DNA from: Rhodospirillales bacterium
Lineage (GTDB): Bacteria; Pseudomonadota; Alphaproteobacteria; Acetobacterales; Acetobacteraceae
Assembly (NCBI GenBank): GCA_025350425.1
Contig: JANXXW010000246.1
Coordinates: 1-5,971 of the forward strand
DNA: 5,971 bases
Direction: 5' to 3'
How positions within the stretch are numbered: the first letter of the stretch is position 1; every line of letters begins with the position of its first letter. This document shows positions 1 through 5,093 of this stretch, in pieces. The position numbers were made by a program, and so were the translations under genes. The notes under the pieces were generated by a model that was not told the origin of the DNA, did not search any database, and worked only from the letters and a program-made list of their open reading frames with translations.

Positions 1-489
1 GTGGCGAAAGGCAGTTTCGGTGCGGCCACGCTCAGCACGCGGACCGCGTTCATGCGGTATGTCGGGCAGGGGCATGAGATCGCGGTGGGCCTGCCGGACG
101 GCCGCCTGTCCCAGGATGACGTGACCGCGATCCGCGTGGCCTATGACGCGGAGTACACGCAATTCTATGATCGACCGGTGCCAGGTTCCGACGTGGAGAT
201 CATGAGCTACGCGGTAACCGTCGCGACGCTGCCCGTCGATGCGACGGTCTTGCGGGTGGCGCCAGTGCACCATCAGGCCGCTGTCGTGCGGACGCGGATG
301 GTGCGCGATACCGTGACTGGCGAGGAAGCTGAGTGGGACATATATGACCGTGCCGCGTTGGAACCGGGCGCGGCTTTCAGGGGGCCTGCCATCGTCGCCG
401 AGGACGAGACATCGACACTGGTGCCGCCGGGATGGTCGGGCAAGATCGACCCGTACGGCTACATCGCATTGAAACGGGAGCCGGCGTGA
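1..489 (+). CDS. hyuA: HyuA-type hydantoinase/5-oxoprolinase subunit, C-terminal part (5' end outside window)
   Basis: This is the last 162 codons of a gene that begins before the window. HyuA-family proteins are usually close to 700 residues, so the GTG at base 1 is probably an internal Val codon. The visible part fits the C-terminal region of the family: an MRYVGQGHEI motif at residues 19-28 of the fragment, then a segment ending in YDRPVPGSDVEI, and a closing stretch containing GPAIVAEDETSTLVPPGW. The ATP-binding part typical of the family would lie upstream and is not seen. HyuA works with HyuB as an ATP-dependent cytoplasmic amidohydrolase that opens cyclic amides such as N-methylhydantoin, hydantoins or 5-oxoproline; which of these is used here cannot be told. 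The stop TGA overlaps the start of the HyuB-type gene by one base, as expected for a coupled two-subunit enzyme. Confidence 0.9.
   Translation: MAKGSFGAATLSTRTAFMRYVGQGHEIAVGLPDGRLSQDDVTAIRVAYDAEYTQFYDRPVPGSDVEIMSYAVTVATLPVDATVLRVAPVHHQAAVVRTRMVRDTVTGEEAEWDIYDRAALEPGAAFRGPAIVAEDETSTLVPPGWSGKIDPYGYIALKREPA
476..480 (+). promoter_or_regulatory. Ribosome binding site for the HyuB-type gene
   Basis: GGGAG lies 8 bases before the ATG at 489. This supports 489 over an in-frame upstream ATG at 432, which would lie well inside the hyuA coding region and add 19 residues unlike the family N-terminus. Confidence 0.6.
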
Positions 490-2183
490 TGAACGAGGCA
501 CTGGCCGCGATCCAGCGGCAGATCATGTGGAACCGGCTGATCGCCGTGGTCGAGGAGCAGGCGCAGACCATGATCCGCACTGCCTTCAGCACCACCGTGC
601 GCGAGGCGGGCGACCTGTCCGCCGGTATCTTCGACCTGAGCGGGCGGATGCTGGCGCAGGCGGTGACCGGCACGCCGGGCCACGTCAACTCGATGATGGA
701 AAGCGTCGGGCATTTCCTGGCGAAGTTCCCGGCGGCCACGATGAAGCCGGGCGACCATTACATCACCAACGACCCGTGGCTCGGCACCGGGCACCTGCAC
801 GATCTTACGGTGGTGAGCCCGGCGTTCCGGCACGGCGCCATCGTCGGTCTGTTCGCCAACACCGCCCATGTCATCGATGTCGGCGGATTGGGGATGGGGC
901 CGGAGGCGCGCAGCGTGTTCGAGGAGGGCTTGTATATCCCGATCGTTAAATGCTTCGACCAGGGCAAGCCGAATGAGACCTTCTTCGACTTCCTCCGTAT
1001 GGGAAGCCGGCTGCCCGTCGAGTTGGAGGGCGACGTGTATTCGCTATGCGCGTGCAACGACGCCGGTGCCAAGCGGCTAGTGCGGATGATGGACGAGTTC
1101 GCGATGGATAGCCTCGATCTCCTCGCCAACTTCATATTCGACAGCTCGCTGCGTGCGACCCTGGCCGAGATCTCCAAGTTGCCCGCTGGTGTATTTCACT
1201 CCGAAATCAGTTCGGACGGCTATGAGGAGGTGGTGACGCTCCGGGCTACCATGACGCTCGGGGCGAACGGGATCGAGGTGGATTTCGCCGGCACGTCCGG
1301 CCTGTCGCAGCGTGGTATCAACGTGCCGGCTGCGTATTGCCGCGCGTATGCCTGCTTCGGCATCAAGGTGGTGGTGGCGCCGGACATCCCGAACAACTGG
1401 GCCAGTCTCGCGCCGTTCCACATACAGATTCCCGAGGGCTGCATCCTGAATGCGCCACGTCCCTATCCCGTGTCCGTGCGCCATGTGGTCGGTCAGTTGC
1501 TGCCCGACCTGATGATGGGCTGCCTGCACCAGGCGGTGCCGGAACGCGTGACCGCCGAAGGCTCGTCGTGCCTGTGGAACCCGCCGCTTCGAGGCGGGTC
1601 GTCGGTATCGGGCCAGGCGCGCGGCAACCGGCGCGTGCTTCCGGATTTCGAGGTGATCACGTTCAACTCCGGCGGTACCGGCGCGCGGCCGACGCGAGAC
1701 GGGCTGGACGCAACGGCGTTTCCGTCGGGAGTGCGGACCATGCCGGTGGAGGCGACGGAGAACGTGGCGCCGGTGGTGTTCTGGAAGAAGGAACTGCGGC
1801 CGGACAGCGGCGGCGCCGGGCGGACGCGCGGCGGCTTTGGGCAGGTGATGGAGATCGGCACCAAGGGCGAATTGGAGTTCGCGGTGAACGCGATCTTTGA
1901 CCGCGTGGCGCATCCGCCGAAGGGACGCGACGGCGGGGGCGAAGGCGCCGGGGGCCGGGTCAGGCTGGTGTCGGGCCAGACACTCCGCACCAAGGGCTTC
2001 CAGATCATCCCCGATGGCGAGCGGCTGTTGCTGTCGCTGCCAGGAGGCGGCGGGATGGGCGACCCATTGTTGCGCGATGCGGCACTAGTTGCGCGGGACG
2101 TGCGTGACGGGCTGGTGTCCGTCGAGCGGGCACGTGCCGAGTATGGCGTCGAGATCGACGAATCTGGGGAGGGGACAAGGTGA
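489..2183 (+). CDS. hyuB: HyuB-type hydantoinase/5-oxoprolinase subunit, complete
   Basis: A 564-residue protein, full length for the Hydantoinase_B family. It is the partner of HyuA in ATP-dependent opening of hydantoin, N-methylhydantoin or 5-oxoproline rings in the cytoplasm. Family blocks occur in order: an N-terminal segment with EEQAQTMIRTAFSTTVREAGD; NDPWLGTGHLHD at about residues 94-105; DFAGTSGLSQRG; a PYPVSVRHVVGQLLPD block; GGTGARPTRDGLDATAFPSG starting near residue 395; ELRPDSGGAGRTRGGFGQ; and a C-terminal GGGGMGDPLLRDAALVARDV stretch leading to an AEYGVEID tail. The start at 489 overlaps the hyuA stop (TGATG) and has a ribosome binding site. The stop likewise overlaps the start of the deacylase gene. 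No internal stop or frameshift is visible. Family membership is secure; the exact substrate is not, because HyuA/HyuB pairs are annotated as several different enzymes. Confidence 0.95.
   Translation: MNEALAAIQRQIMWNRLIAVVEEQAQTMIRTAFSTTVREAGDLSAGIFDLSGRMLAQAVTGTPGHVNSMMESVGHFLAKFPAATMKPGDHYITNDPWLGTGHLHDLTVVSPAFRHGAIVGLFANTAHVIDVGGLGMGPEARSVFEEGLYIPIVKCFDQGKPNETFFDFLRMGSRLPVELEGDVYSLCACNDAGAKRLVRMMDEFAMDSLDLLANFIFDSSLRATLAEISKLPAGVFHSEISSDGYEEVVTLRATMTLGANGIEVDFAGTSGLSQRGINVPAAYCRAYACFGIKVVVAPDIPNNWASLAPFHIQIPEGCILNAPRPYPVSVRHVVGQLLPDLMMGCLHQAVPERVTAEGSSCLWNPPLRGGSSVSGQARGNRRVLPDFEVITFNSGGTGARPTRDGLDATAFPSGVRTMPVEATENVAPVVFWKKELRPDSGGAGRTRGGFGQVMEIGTKGELEFAVNAIFDRVAHPPKGRDGGGEGAGGRVRLVSGQTLRTKGFQIIPDGERLLLSLPGGGGMGDPLLRDAALVARDVRDGLVSVERARAEYGVEIDESGEGTR
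2168..2172 (+). promoter_or_regulatory. Ribosome binding site for the D-aminoacylase-type gene
   Basis: GGAGG lies 10 bases before the ATG at 2183. A GTG at 2180, directly before that ATG, is also in frame. I chose the ATG because it forms the same TGATG stop/start overlap as the other junctions in the window. Confidence 0.6.
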
Positions 2184-3631
2184 TGCGCTACGATCTGATT
2201 ATCCGGGACGCCACGATTTTCGACGGTACAGGCGGACCCCGCATTCGAGGCGATCTCGGCGTGACCGGCGACCGCATCGCAGCTGTGGGCGACCTTGGCG
2301 CGGCCACGGCGGACCGGGAAGTGCAGGCCGGGGGCCGCGCGTTGGCACCGGGCTTCATCGACGCGCACACGCACGATGATCGCGCGGTGTTATGCGGGCC
2401 AGCGTGCATGTTGTGCAAGATGTCGCAGGGCGTGACCACCGTGGTGGTGGGTAACTGCGGCATCAGCCTGAGCCCGACGCGCATGGCGACGCGGCCGATA
2501 CCGCCGCTCGATTTGCTCGGTGACGAAAGCTGGTGGGTGTTCGGCAGCTTCGGCGAATACGCGGACCGTCTCACGCGCGATCCCGCGCCGGTGAACACGG
2601 TGGCCTTGATCGGCCACATGTCGCTCCGGGTCGAGGCCATGAGCGGCGATGTCGGACGCGCCGCGACGGACCGCGAGGCGGCACGGATGCAGCAACGTCT
2701 CGGCGAGGCGTTGCGCGAAGGCGCCTCCGGCTTTTCGACCGGCTTATACTATCCGCCGAACATCATGGCGCCGACCAGCGAGGTAATCGCGGTGGCGGAG
2801 GCGCTGCGCGAGGTGGGCGGCATCTATGTCACGCACATGCGCGACGAGGCCAACGGTGTGCTGGCCTCGATCGAGGAGACGCTGAGCATCGGTCGTGCGA
2901 CCGGCGTGCCTGTGGTGATCAGCCATCACAAATGCACGATGCCGGAGAATTTTGGCCGTTCGGTCGAGACGCTGCCAGTCATCGAGCGGGCCTCGCTGAC
3001 GCAAAAAGTGGATTTCGACGTGTATCCCTACGTGGCCGGATCGACCGTGCTCATCCCGGACCGTGTGCGCCCGGACGTCCCGGTCCGCATCACGTGGTCC
3101 ATCCCGCATCCCGAACTGGCCGGGCGCATATTGTCCGACCTGGCGCGGGAGTGGGGCGTGGAGCTGAAGGAAGCAGCCGAGAGGCTGCTCCCGGCGGGTG
3201 CGATCTTCTTTCAGATGGACGAGGCCGACGTACGGCGCATCCTAGCCCATCCGCGCAGCATGATCGGCAGCGATGGTTTGCCGCATGACAGCTTTCCGCA
3301 TCCGCGCCTGTGGGGCACGTTTCCGCGTGTGCTCGGCCATTACGCGCGGGATCTCAAGCTGTTCAGCCTAGAAACTGCGGTGGCGAAGATGACGGGGCGA
3401 TGTGCCGAGGTGTTCGGGCTGGTCGATCGCGGTGTGATCCGTGCCGGGGCCTATGCCGATCTCGTGCTGTTCGACCCGGAAACGGTGCGCGACGCTGCCA
3501 CGTTCGACGATCCGATCCGGCCGGCCGACGGAATCGTGGAGACGTGGGTGAACGGGCAGTCGGCGTATGTGCATGGCGCGGGAGCGACCGAGGCGCGGGC
3601 GGGGCGTGTAGTGACGCGTGGACGGGCGTGA
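2183..3631 (+). CDS. N-acyl-D-amino-acid deacylase (D-aminoacylase) family amidohydrolase
   Basis: A 482-residue zinc amidohydrolase, normal length for D-aminoacylases, which remove the acyl group from N-acyl-D-amino acids. The N-terminal strands (YDLIIRDATIFDGTG) and the C-terminal part (AYADLVLFDPETV) form the small beta domain typical of the superfamily around a TIM barrel. Expected metal and catalytic residues are all present: H62 and H64 in DAHTHDD, C92 in VGNCGIS, H218 in YVTHMRDE, H248 in VISHHK, and D364 in IGSDGLPHD. From memory, these match His67, His69, Cys96, His220, His250 and Asp366 of the Alcaligenes enzyme, with the last three offset by exactly two. An unusual extra cysteine group, C71, C75 and C78, sits just before the SQGVTT strand. 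The gene is coupled to hyuB by TGATG. Acyl and amino-acid preference is unknown; dihydropyrimidinase- or N-acyl-D-Glu/Asp-type activity remains possible. Confidence 0.93.
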   Translation: MRYDLIIRDATIFDGTGGPRIRGDLGVTGDRIAAVGDLGAATADREVQAGGRALAPGFIDAHTHDDRAVLCGPACMLCKMSQGVTTVVVGNCGISLSPTRMATRPIPPLDLLGDESWWVFGSFGEYADRLTRDPAPVNTVALIGHMSLRVEAMSGDVGRAATDREAARMQQRLGEALREGASGFSTGLYYPPNIMAPTSEVIAVAEALREVGGIYVTHMRDEANGVLASIEETLSIGRATGVPVVISHHKCTMPENFGRSVETLPVIERASLTQKVDFDVYPYVAGSTVLIPDRVRPDVPVRITWSIPHPELAGRILSDLAREWGVELKEAAERLLPAGAIFFQMDEADVRRILAHPRSMIGSDGLPHDSFPHPRLWGTFPRVLGHYARDLKLFSLETAVAKMTGRCAEVFGLVDRGVIRAGAYADLVLFDPETVRDAATFDDPIRPADGIVETWVNGQSAYVHGAGATEARAGRVVTRGRA

Positions 3632-3651
3632 GACCGGGTTGGCCCGTCCAC
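3618..3651 (+). terminator. Stem-loop over the 3' end of the D-aminoacylase-type gene
   Basis: GTGGACGGGC (3618-3627) and GCCCGTCCAC (3642-3651) form a perfect 10-bp, GC-rich stem with a 14-base loop. The stop codon TGA (3629-3631) lies in the loop. No run of T follows, so a classical intrinsic terminator is not demonstrated. It may act as a weak or factor-assisted terminator, or as an mRNA 3'-end stabiliser separating the enzyme operon from the regulator gene. Confidence 0.45.
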
Positions 3652-3686
3652 CTCGTGACGTGAAATCGATGTGGAGCGAGTAGTAG

Positions 3687-4043
3687 ATGCGGGTTTTGCT
3701 GATCGAGGACGACAACCTGGTGCGAACCCTGGTTGCCGACATCCTGCTGGACGAGGGCATCGAGGTGGACGCGGTCTCCAATGCCGAAGACGCGCTGGTG
3801 CTGCTCGGCAGCGGGCAGGTCTGCGACGTGCTGGTGACCGATATCAATCTGGGAGCCGGGCTCGACGGGCTGGCATTGGCGGACAGCGTGAGGTCGCGCT
3901 ACCCGGAAATTGCCGTGGTCTTCGTGAGCGGAACTCTGCCCGCGCCTGACGAGATATCGCCGCGTGATCGCTTCCTGGCGAAGCCTTTCAGGCCCCAGCA
4001 GTTGGTTGCCATGATCGGGCAACTTGCGCCGGGAACTTTGTAG
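3687..4043 (+). CDS. Single-domain (CheY-like) response regulator, orphan
   Basis: A 118-residue protein consisting only of a receiver domain. The acidic pocket is D8/D9 in LLIEDDN, the phosphorylation site is D52 in VLVTDINLG, the switch residue is S81 in FVSG, and the conserved lysine is K99 in LAKPF. All essential receiver residues are present, so phosphorylation by a histidine kinase or phosphotransfer protein is expected. There is no DNA-binding or enzymatic output domain, so it probably acts through protein contact or as a phosphate relay or sink. No kinase gene is visible in the window. A GGAG at 3673-3676 lies 10 bases before the ATG. It is separated from the deacylase gene by 55 bases and the stem-loop, unlike the overlapping enzyme genes, so it may have its own transcription, though I find no convincing promoter. 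Its partner and target are unknown. Confidence 0.9.
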   Translation: MRVLLIEDDNLVRTLVADILLDEGIEVDAVSNAEDALVLLGSGQVCDVLVTDINLGAGLDGLALADSVRSRYPEIAVVFVSGTLPAPDEISPRDRFLAKPFRPQQLVAMIGQLAPGTL

Positions 4044-4050
4044 GCGCCTA
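4041..4050 (+). repeat. Short perfect palindrome at the response-regulator stop
   Basis: TAGGCGCCTA is a perfect 10-base palindrome that includes the TAG stop codon. With no spacer it cannot form a stable hairpin. It may be chance or a small protein-binding or restriction-type site. Confidence 0.25.
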
Positions 4051-4060
4051 GATGATTACG

Positions 4061-4067
4061 GGGAGGA
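4061..4067 (+). promoter_or_regulatory. Ribosome binding site for the small membrane protein gene
   Basis: GGGAGGA ends 10 bases before the ATG at 4078. It decides the start against an in-frame TTG at 4024, which lies inside the response-regulator gene. Confidence 0.55.
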
Positions 4068-4077
4068 CGGGTGTGCC

Positions 4078-4311
4078 ATGCAACGAACGTCCAGATTTCA
4101 ATTTCTTGAAGATGAATTCGATTCGGCCAATCGCCAAACCGCCAGCCTTGCTGGGCTTGCGGTTGCATTGTTGCTGGTGGTGGTAGGGTTGTTTCTGATC
4201 CACGAGCTGCATCAGAAAACACTGGTCGAGGACTGCCTGCTCGTCGGACGCATAAACTGCGATGCCATGGTGGCAACGATATCTGGCGCTGCCCAACGCG
4301 CGGTGCATTGA
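4078..4311 (+). CDS. Small single-span membrane protein, function unknown
   Basis: A 77-residue protein. Residues 1-22 are polar, with aromatic and acidic residues (RFQFLEDEFD). Residues 23-42 form one strongly hydrophobic helix (SLAGLAVALLLVVVGLFLIH). The tail of about 35 residues is polar and has two cysteines, C53 and C61, in EDCLLVGRINCD. I see no signal-peptide cleavage site, so an anchored protein is more likely; the orientation is not clear. The general layout resembles small uncharacterised membrane proteins I recall from alphaproteobacteria, but I cannot name a family. It starts 34 bases after the response-regulator stop and probably shares its transcript. By hand count it has about 54% GC (about 43% in the first 60 bases after the start codon), lower than the enzyme genes around it. 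A real gene is supported by the ribosome binding site and the clear protein architecture. Confidence 0.65.
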   Translation: MQRTSRFQFLEDEFDSANRQTASLAGLAVALLLVVVGLFLIHELHQKTLVEDCLLVGRINCDAMVATISGAAQRAVH

Positions 4312-4355
4312 TCCGGCTGGCTTGATCCGGTTGCCGTGATCCTGGCTTTGATTGG
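4308..4355 (+). repeat. Cluster of short imperfect direct repeats (TTGATCCGG-like)
   Basis: TTGATCCGG occurs at 4308-4316 and again at 4322-4330, 14 bases apart. Looser copies follow at 4336-4344 (GTGATCCTG) and 4348-4355 (TTGATTGG). Spacing of 12-14 bases is slightly more than one helical turn, so a repeated protein-binding site upstream of the creatininase-family gene is conceivable. The copies are short and may be chance. Confidence 0.3.
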
Positions 4356-4401
4356 GACGTTCGCTGTGGCAGCGTCGGTTCTGGTTAAGGAGGAATGGTG
4401 A
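4312..4401 (+). pseudogene. Possible gene remnant: open frame for a hydrophobic C-terminal helix
   Basis: Directly after the TGA of the small membrane protein, and in the same frame, the DNA reads through 29 codons to a TGA at 4399-4401. The peptide is SGWLDPV, then a hydrophobic stretch AVILALIGTFAVAASVLV, then KEEW. This looks like the last transmembrane helix and short cytoplasmic tail of a membrane protein. Its stop overlaps the ATG of the creatininase-family gene as TGATG, the same arrangement as at the three other enzyme junctions. The only plausible in-frame start is a GTG at 4336 without a ribosome binding site. It could be the tail of a deleted transporter gene, a second helix of the upstream small protein cut off by a TGA, or chance. 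Confidence 0.3.
4387..4393 (+). promoter_or_regulatory. Strong ribosome binding site of the creatininase-family gene
   Basis: AAGGAGG is the best Shine-Dalgarno match in the window. It lies 7 bases before the ATG at 4401, 4 before a GTG at 4398 and only 1 before an ATG at 4395, so it selects 4401. Confidence 0.75.
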
Positions 4402-5093
4402 TGCGTATCGCGGATATGGATTGGCGGATGGTCGAGGATTGGGTGCGGCAGGATGATCGCGTCTGTCTTCCTTTGGGCAGTACCGAACAACACGCGAGCT
4501 TGAGCCTGTCGGTCGACTCGATACTTTCCGAGCGGATAGCGGCCGAGGCGGCGGAGCCTCTCGGCGTGCCCGTGTTCCCCGCCATGCCATTCGGGATAGC
4601 ACCGTATTTCCAGGCGTTCCCGGGCAGCGTCACGTTGCGGGTGTCCACACTGTGCTCCGTGGTGTGCGATGTGCTGGACAGCATGAAGCGCAGCGGGTTC
4701 CGGCGTATCCTGATCGTCAACGGCCATGGCGGCAATCAGCCGGCGGCGGCGGCGGCGCAGGAATGGCTGGTCGACAACCCCGATTGCCGGGTGCGCTTCC
4801 ACGACTGGTGGAAGGCGCCCAAGACCTGGGCGATGGTGCAGGCGACCGATCCGCGCGCAAGCCATGCGAACTGGATGGAGAACTACCCGTGGACGCGGCT
4901 GCCCACGACGATCGCGAACGGCGACAAGGAGATGGTCGACTCCGACCGGCTGCGGACGCTGCCGCCGTTCGAGGCGCGCAACCTGCTGGATGATGGCAGC
5001 TTTGGGGGACGCACCCAGCGCAGCGACAACGAGATGCTGGCGATCTGGGATGTCGCGGTCACGGAAACACGGGGGTTGCTGGAGGCGTGGTGA
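4401..5093 (+). CDS. Creatininase-family amidohydrolase
   Basis: A 230-residue protein of the creatininase (creatinine amidohydrolase) family, metal-dependent enzymes that hydrolyse cyclic or linear amide bonds. The N-terminal metal motif is PLGSTEQH with E29 and H31, followed by SLSLSVDS with D39. The second block is VNGHGGNQ with H109. True creatininases have NGHYEN here, with a Glu ligand, so creatinine itself is not necessarily the substrate; the NGHGGN form is common in other family members. At Q30-H31 the residue after His is Ala (A32) rather than the commoner Gly. FPGSVTLRV and the helix before NGHGGN also fit the family. Five alanines in a row (115-119) are encoded by GCG repeats. The start follows the AAGGAGG site at 4387-4393. 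The gene is coupled by TGATG to the M20 peptidase gene, suggesting that the two act on one compound in sequence. Confidence 0.9.
   Translation: MRIADMDWRMVEDWVRQDDRVCLPLGSTEQHASLSLSVDSILSERIAAEAAEPLGVPVFPAMPFGIAPYFQAFPGSVTLRVSTLCSVVCDVLDSMKRSGFRRILIVNGHGGNQPAAAAAQEWLVDNPDCRVRFHDWWKAPKTWAMVQATDPRASHANWMENYPWTRLPTTIANGDKEMVDSDRLRTLPPFEARNLLDDGSFGGRTQRSDNEMLAIWDVAVTETRGLLEAW
4743..4757 (+). repeat. GCG trinucleotide run coding for five alanines
   Basis: Five identical GCG codons in a row, following CCG, within the creatininase-family gene just after the NGHGGNQ motif. The repeat is in frame, so gain or loss of one unit would keep the reading frame. Confidence 0.7.
5081..5085 (+). promoter_or_regulatory. 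Ribosome binding site for the M20 peptidase gene
   Basis: GGAGG lies inside the end of the creatininase-family gene, 7 bases before the ATG at 5093. It supports the TGATG-overlapping start. Confidence 0.65.

Noticed and set aside
432..488. Upstream ATG extension of the HyuB-type protein by 19 residues
   Set aside because: It would overlap the hyuA coding region by 58 bases and adds residues unlike the family start; the ATG at 489 has a ribosome binding site and the TGATG overlap.
1077..1913. Minus-strand open frame of 278 codons inside hyuB
   Set aside because: The translation is His/Arg-rich and of low complexity, and hyuB carries clear family motifs on the other strand.
1493..2374. Minus-strand open frame of 293 codons
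   Set aside because: It lies opposite hyuB and the deacylase gene, crosses their junction, and its translation is rich in Pro, Ser and Arg with no recognisable motif. Long antisense frames are expected in GC-rich coding DNA.
2393..2416. C-x3-C-x2-C pattern as a radical SAM iron-sulfur motif
   Set aside because: It occurs in a clear amidohydrolase with all zinc ligands present and no other radical SAM feature.
3632..3686. Sigma-70 type promoter before the response regulator
   Set aside because: TTGGCC at 3639-3644 with GAAATC 17 bases later is too weak a match to support.
3363..4022. Minus-strand open frame of 219 codons opposite the deacylase end and response regulator
   Set aside because: It spans two well-supported genes and the stem-loop, and has no protein family features.
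4024..4077. TTG start extending the small membrane protein by 18 residues
   Set aside because: It overlaps the end of the response-regulator gene, and the ATG at 4078 has a proper ribosome binding site.
4212..4865. Minus-strand open frame of 217 codons over the 4312-4400 gap
   Set aside because: Although it covers the gene-poor stretch, most of it is opposite the creatininase-family gene, and its translation is Arg/His-rich without motifs.
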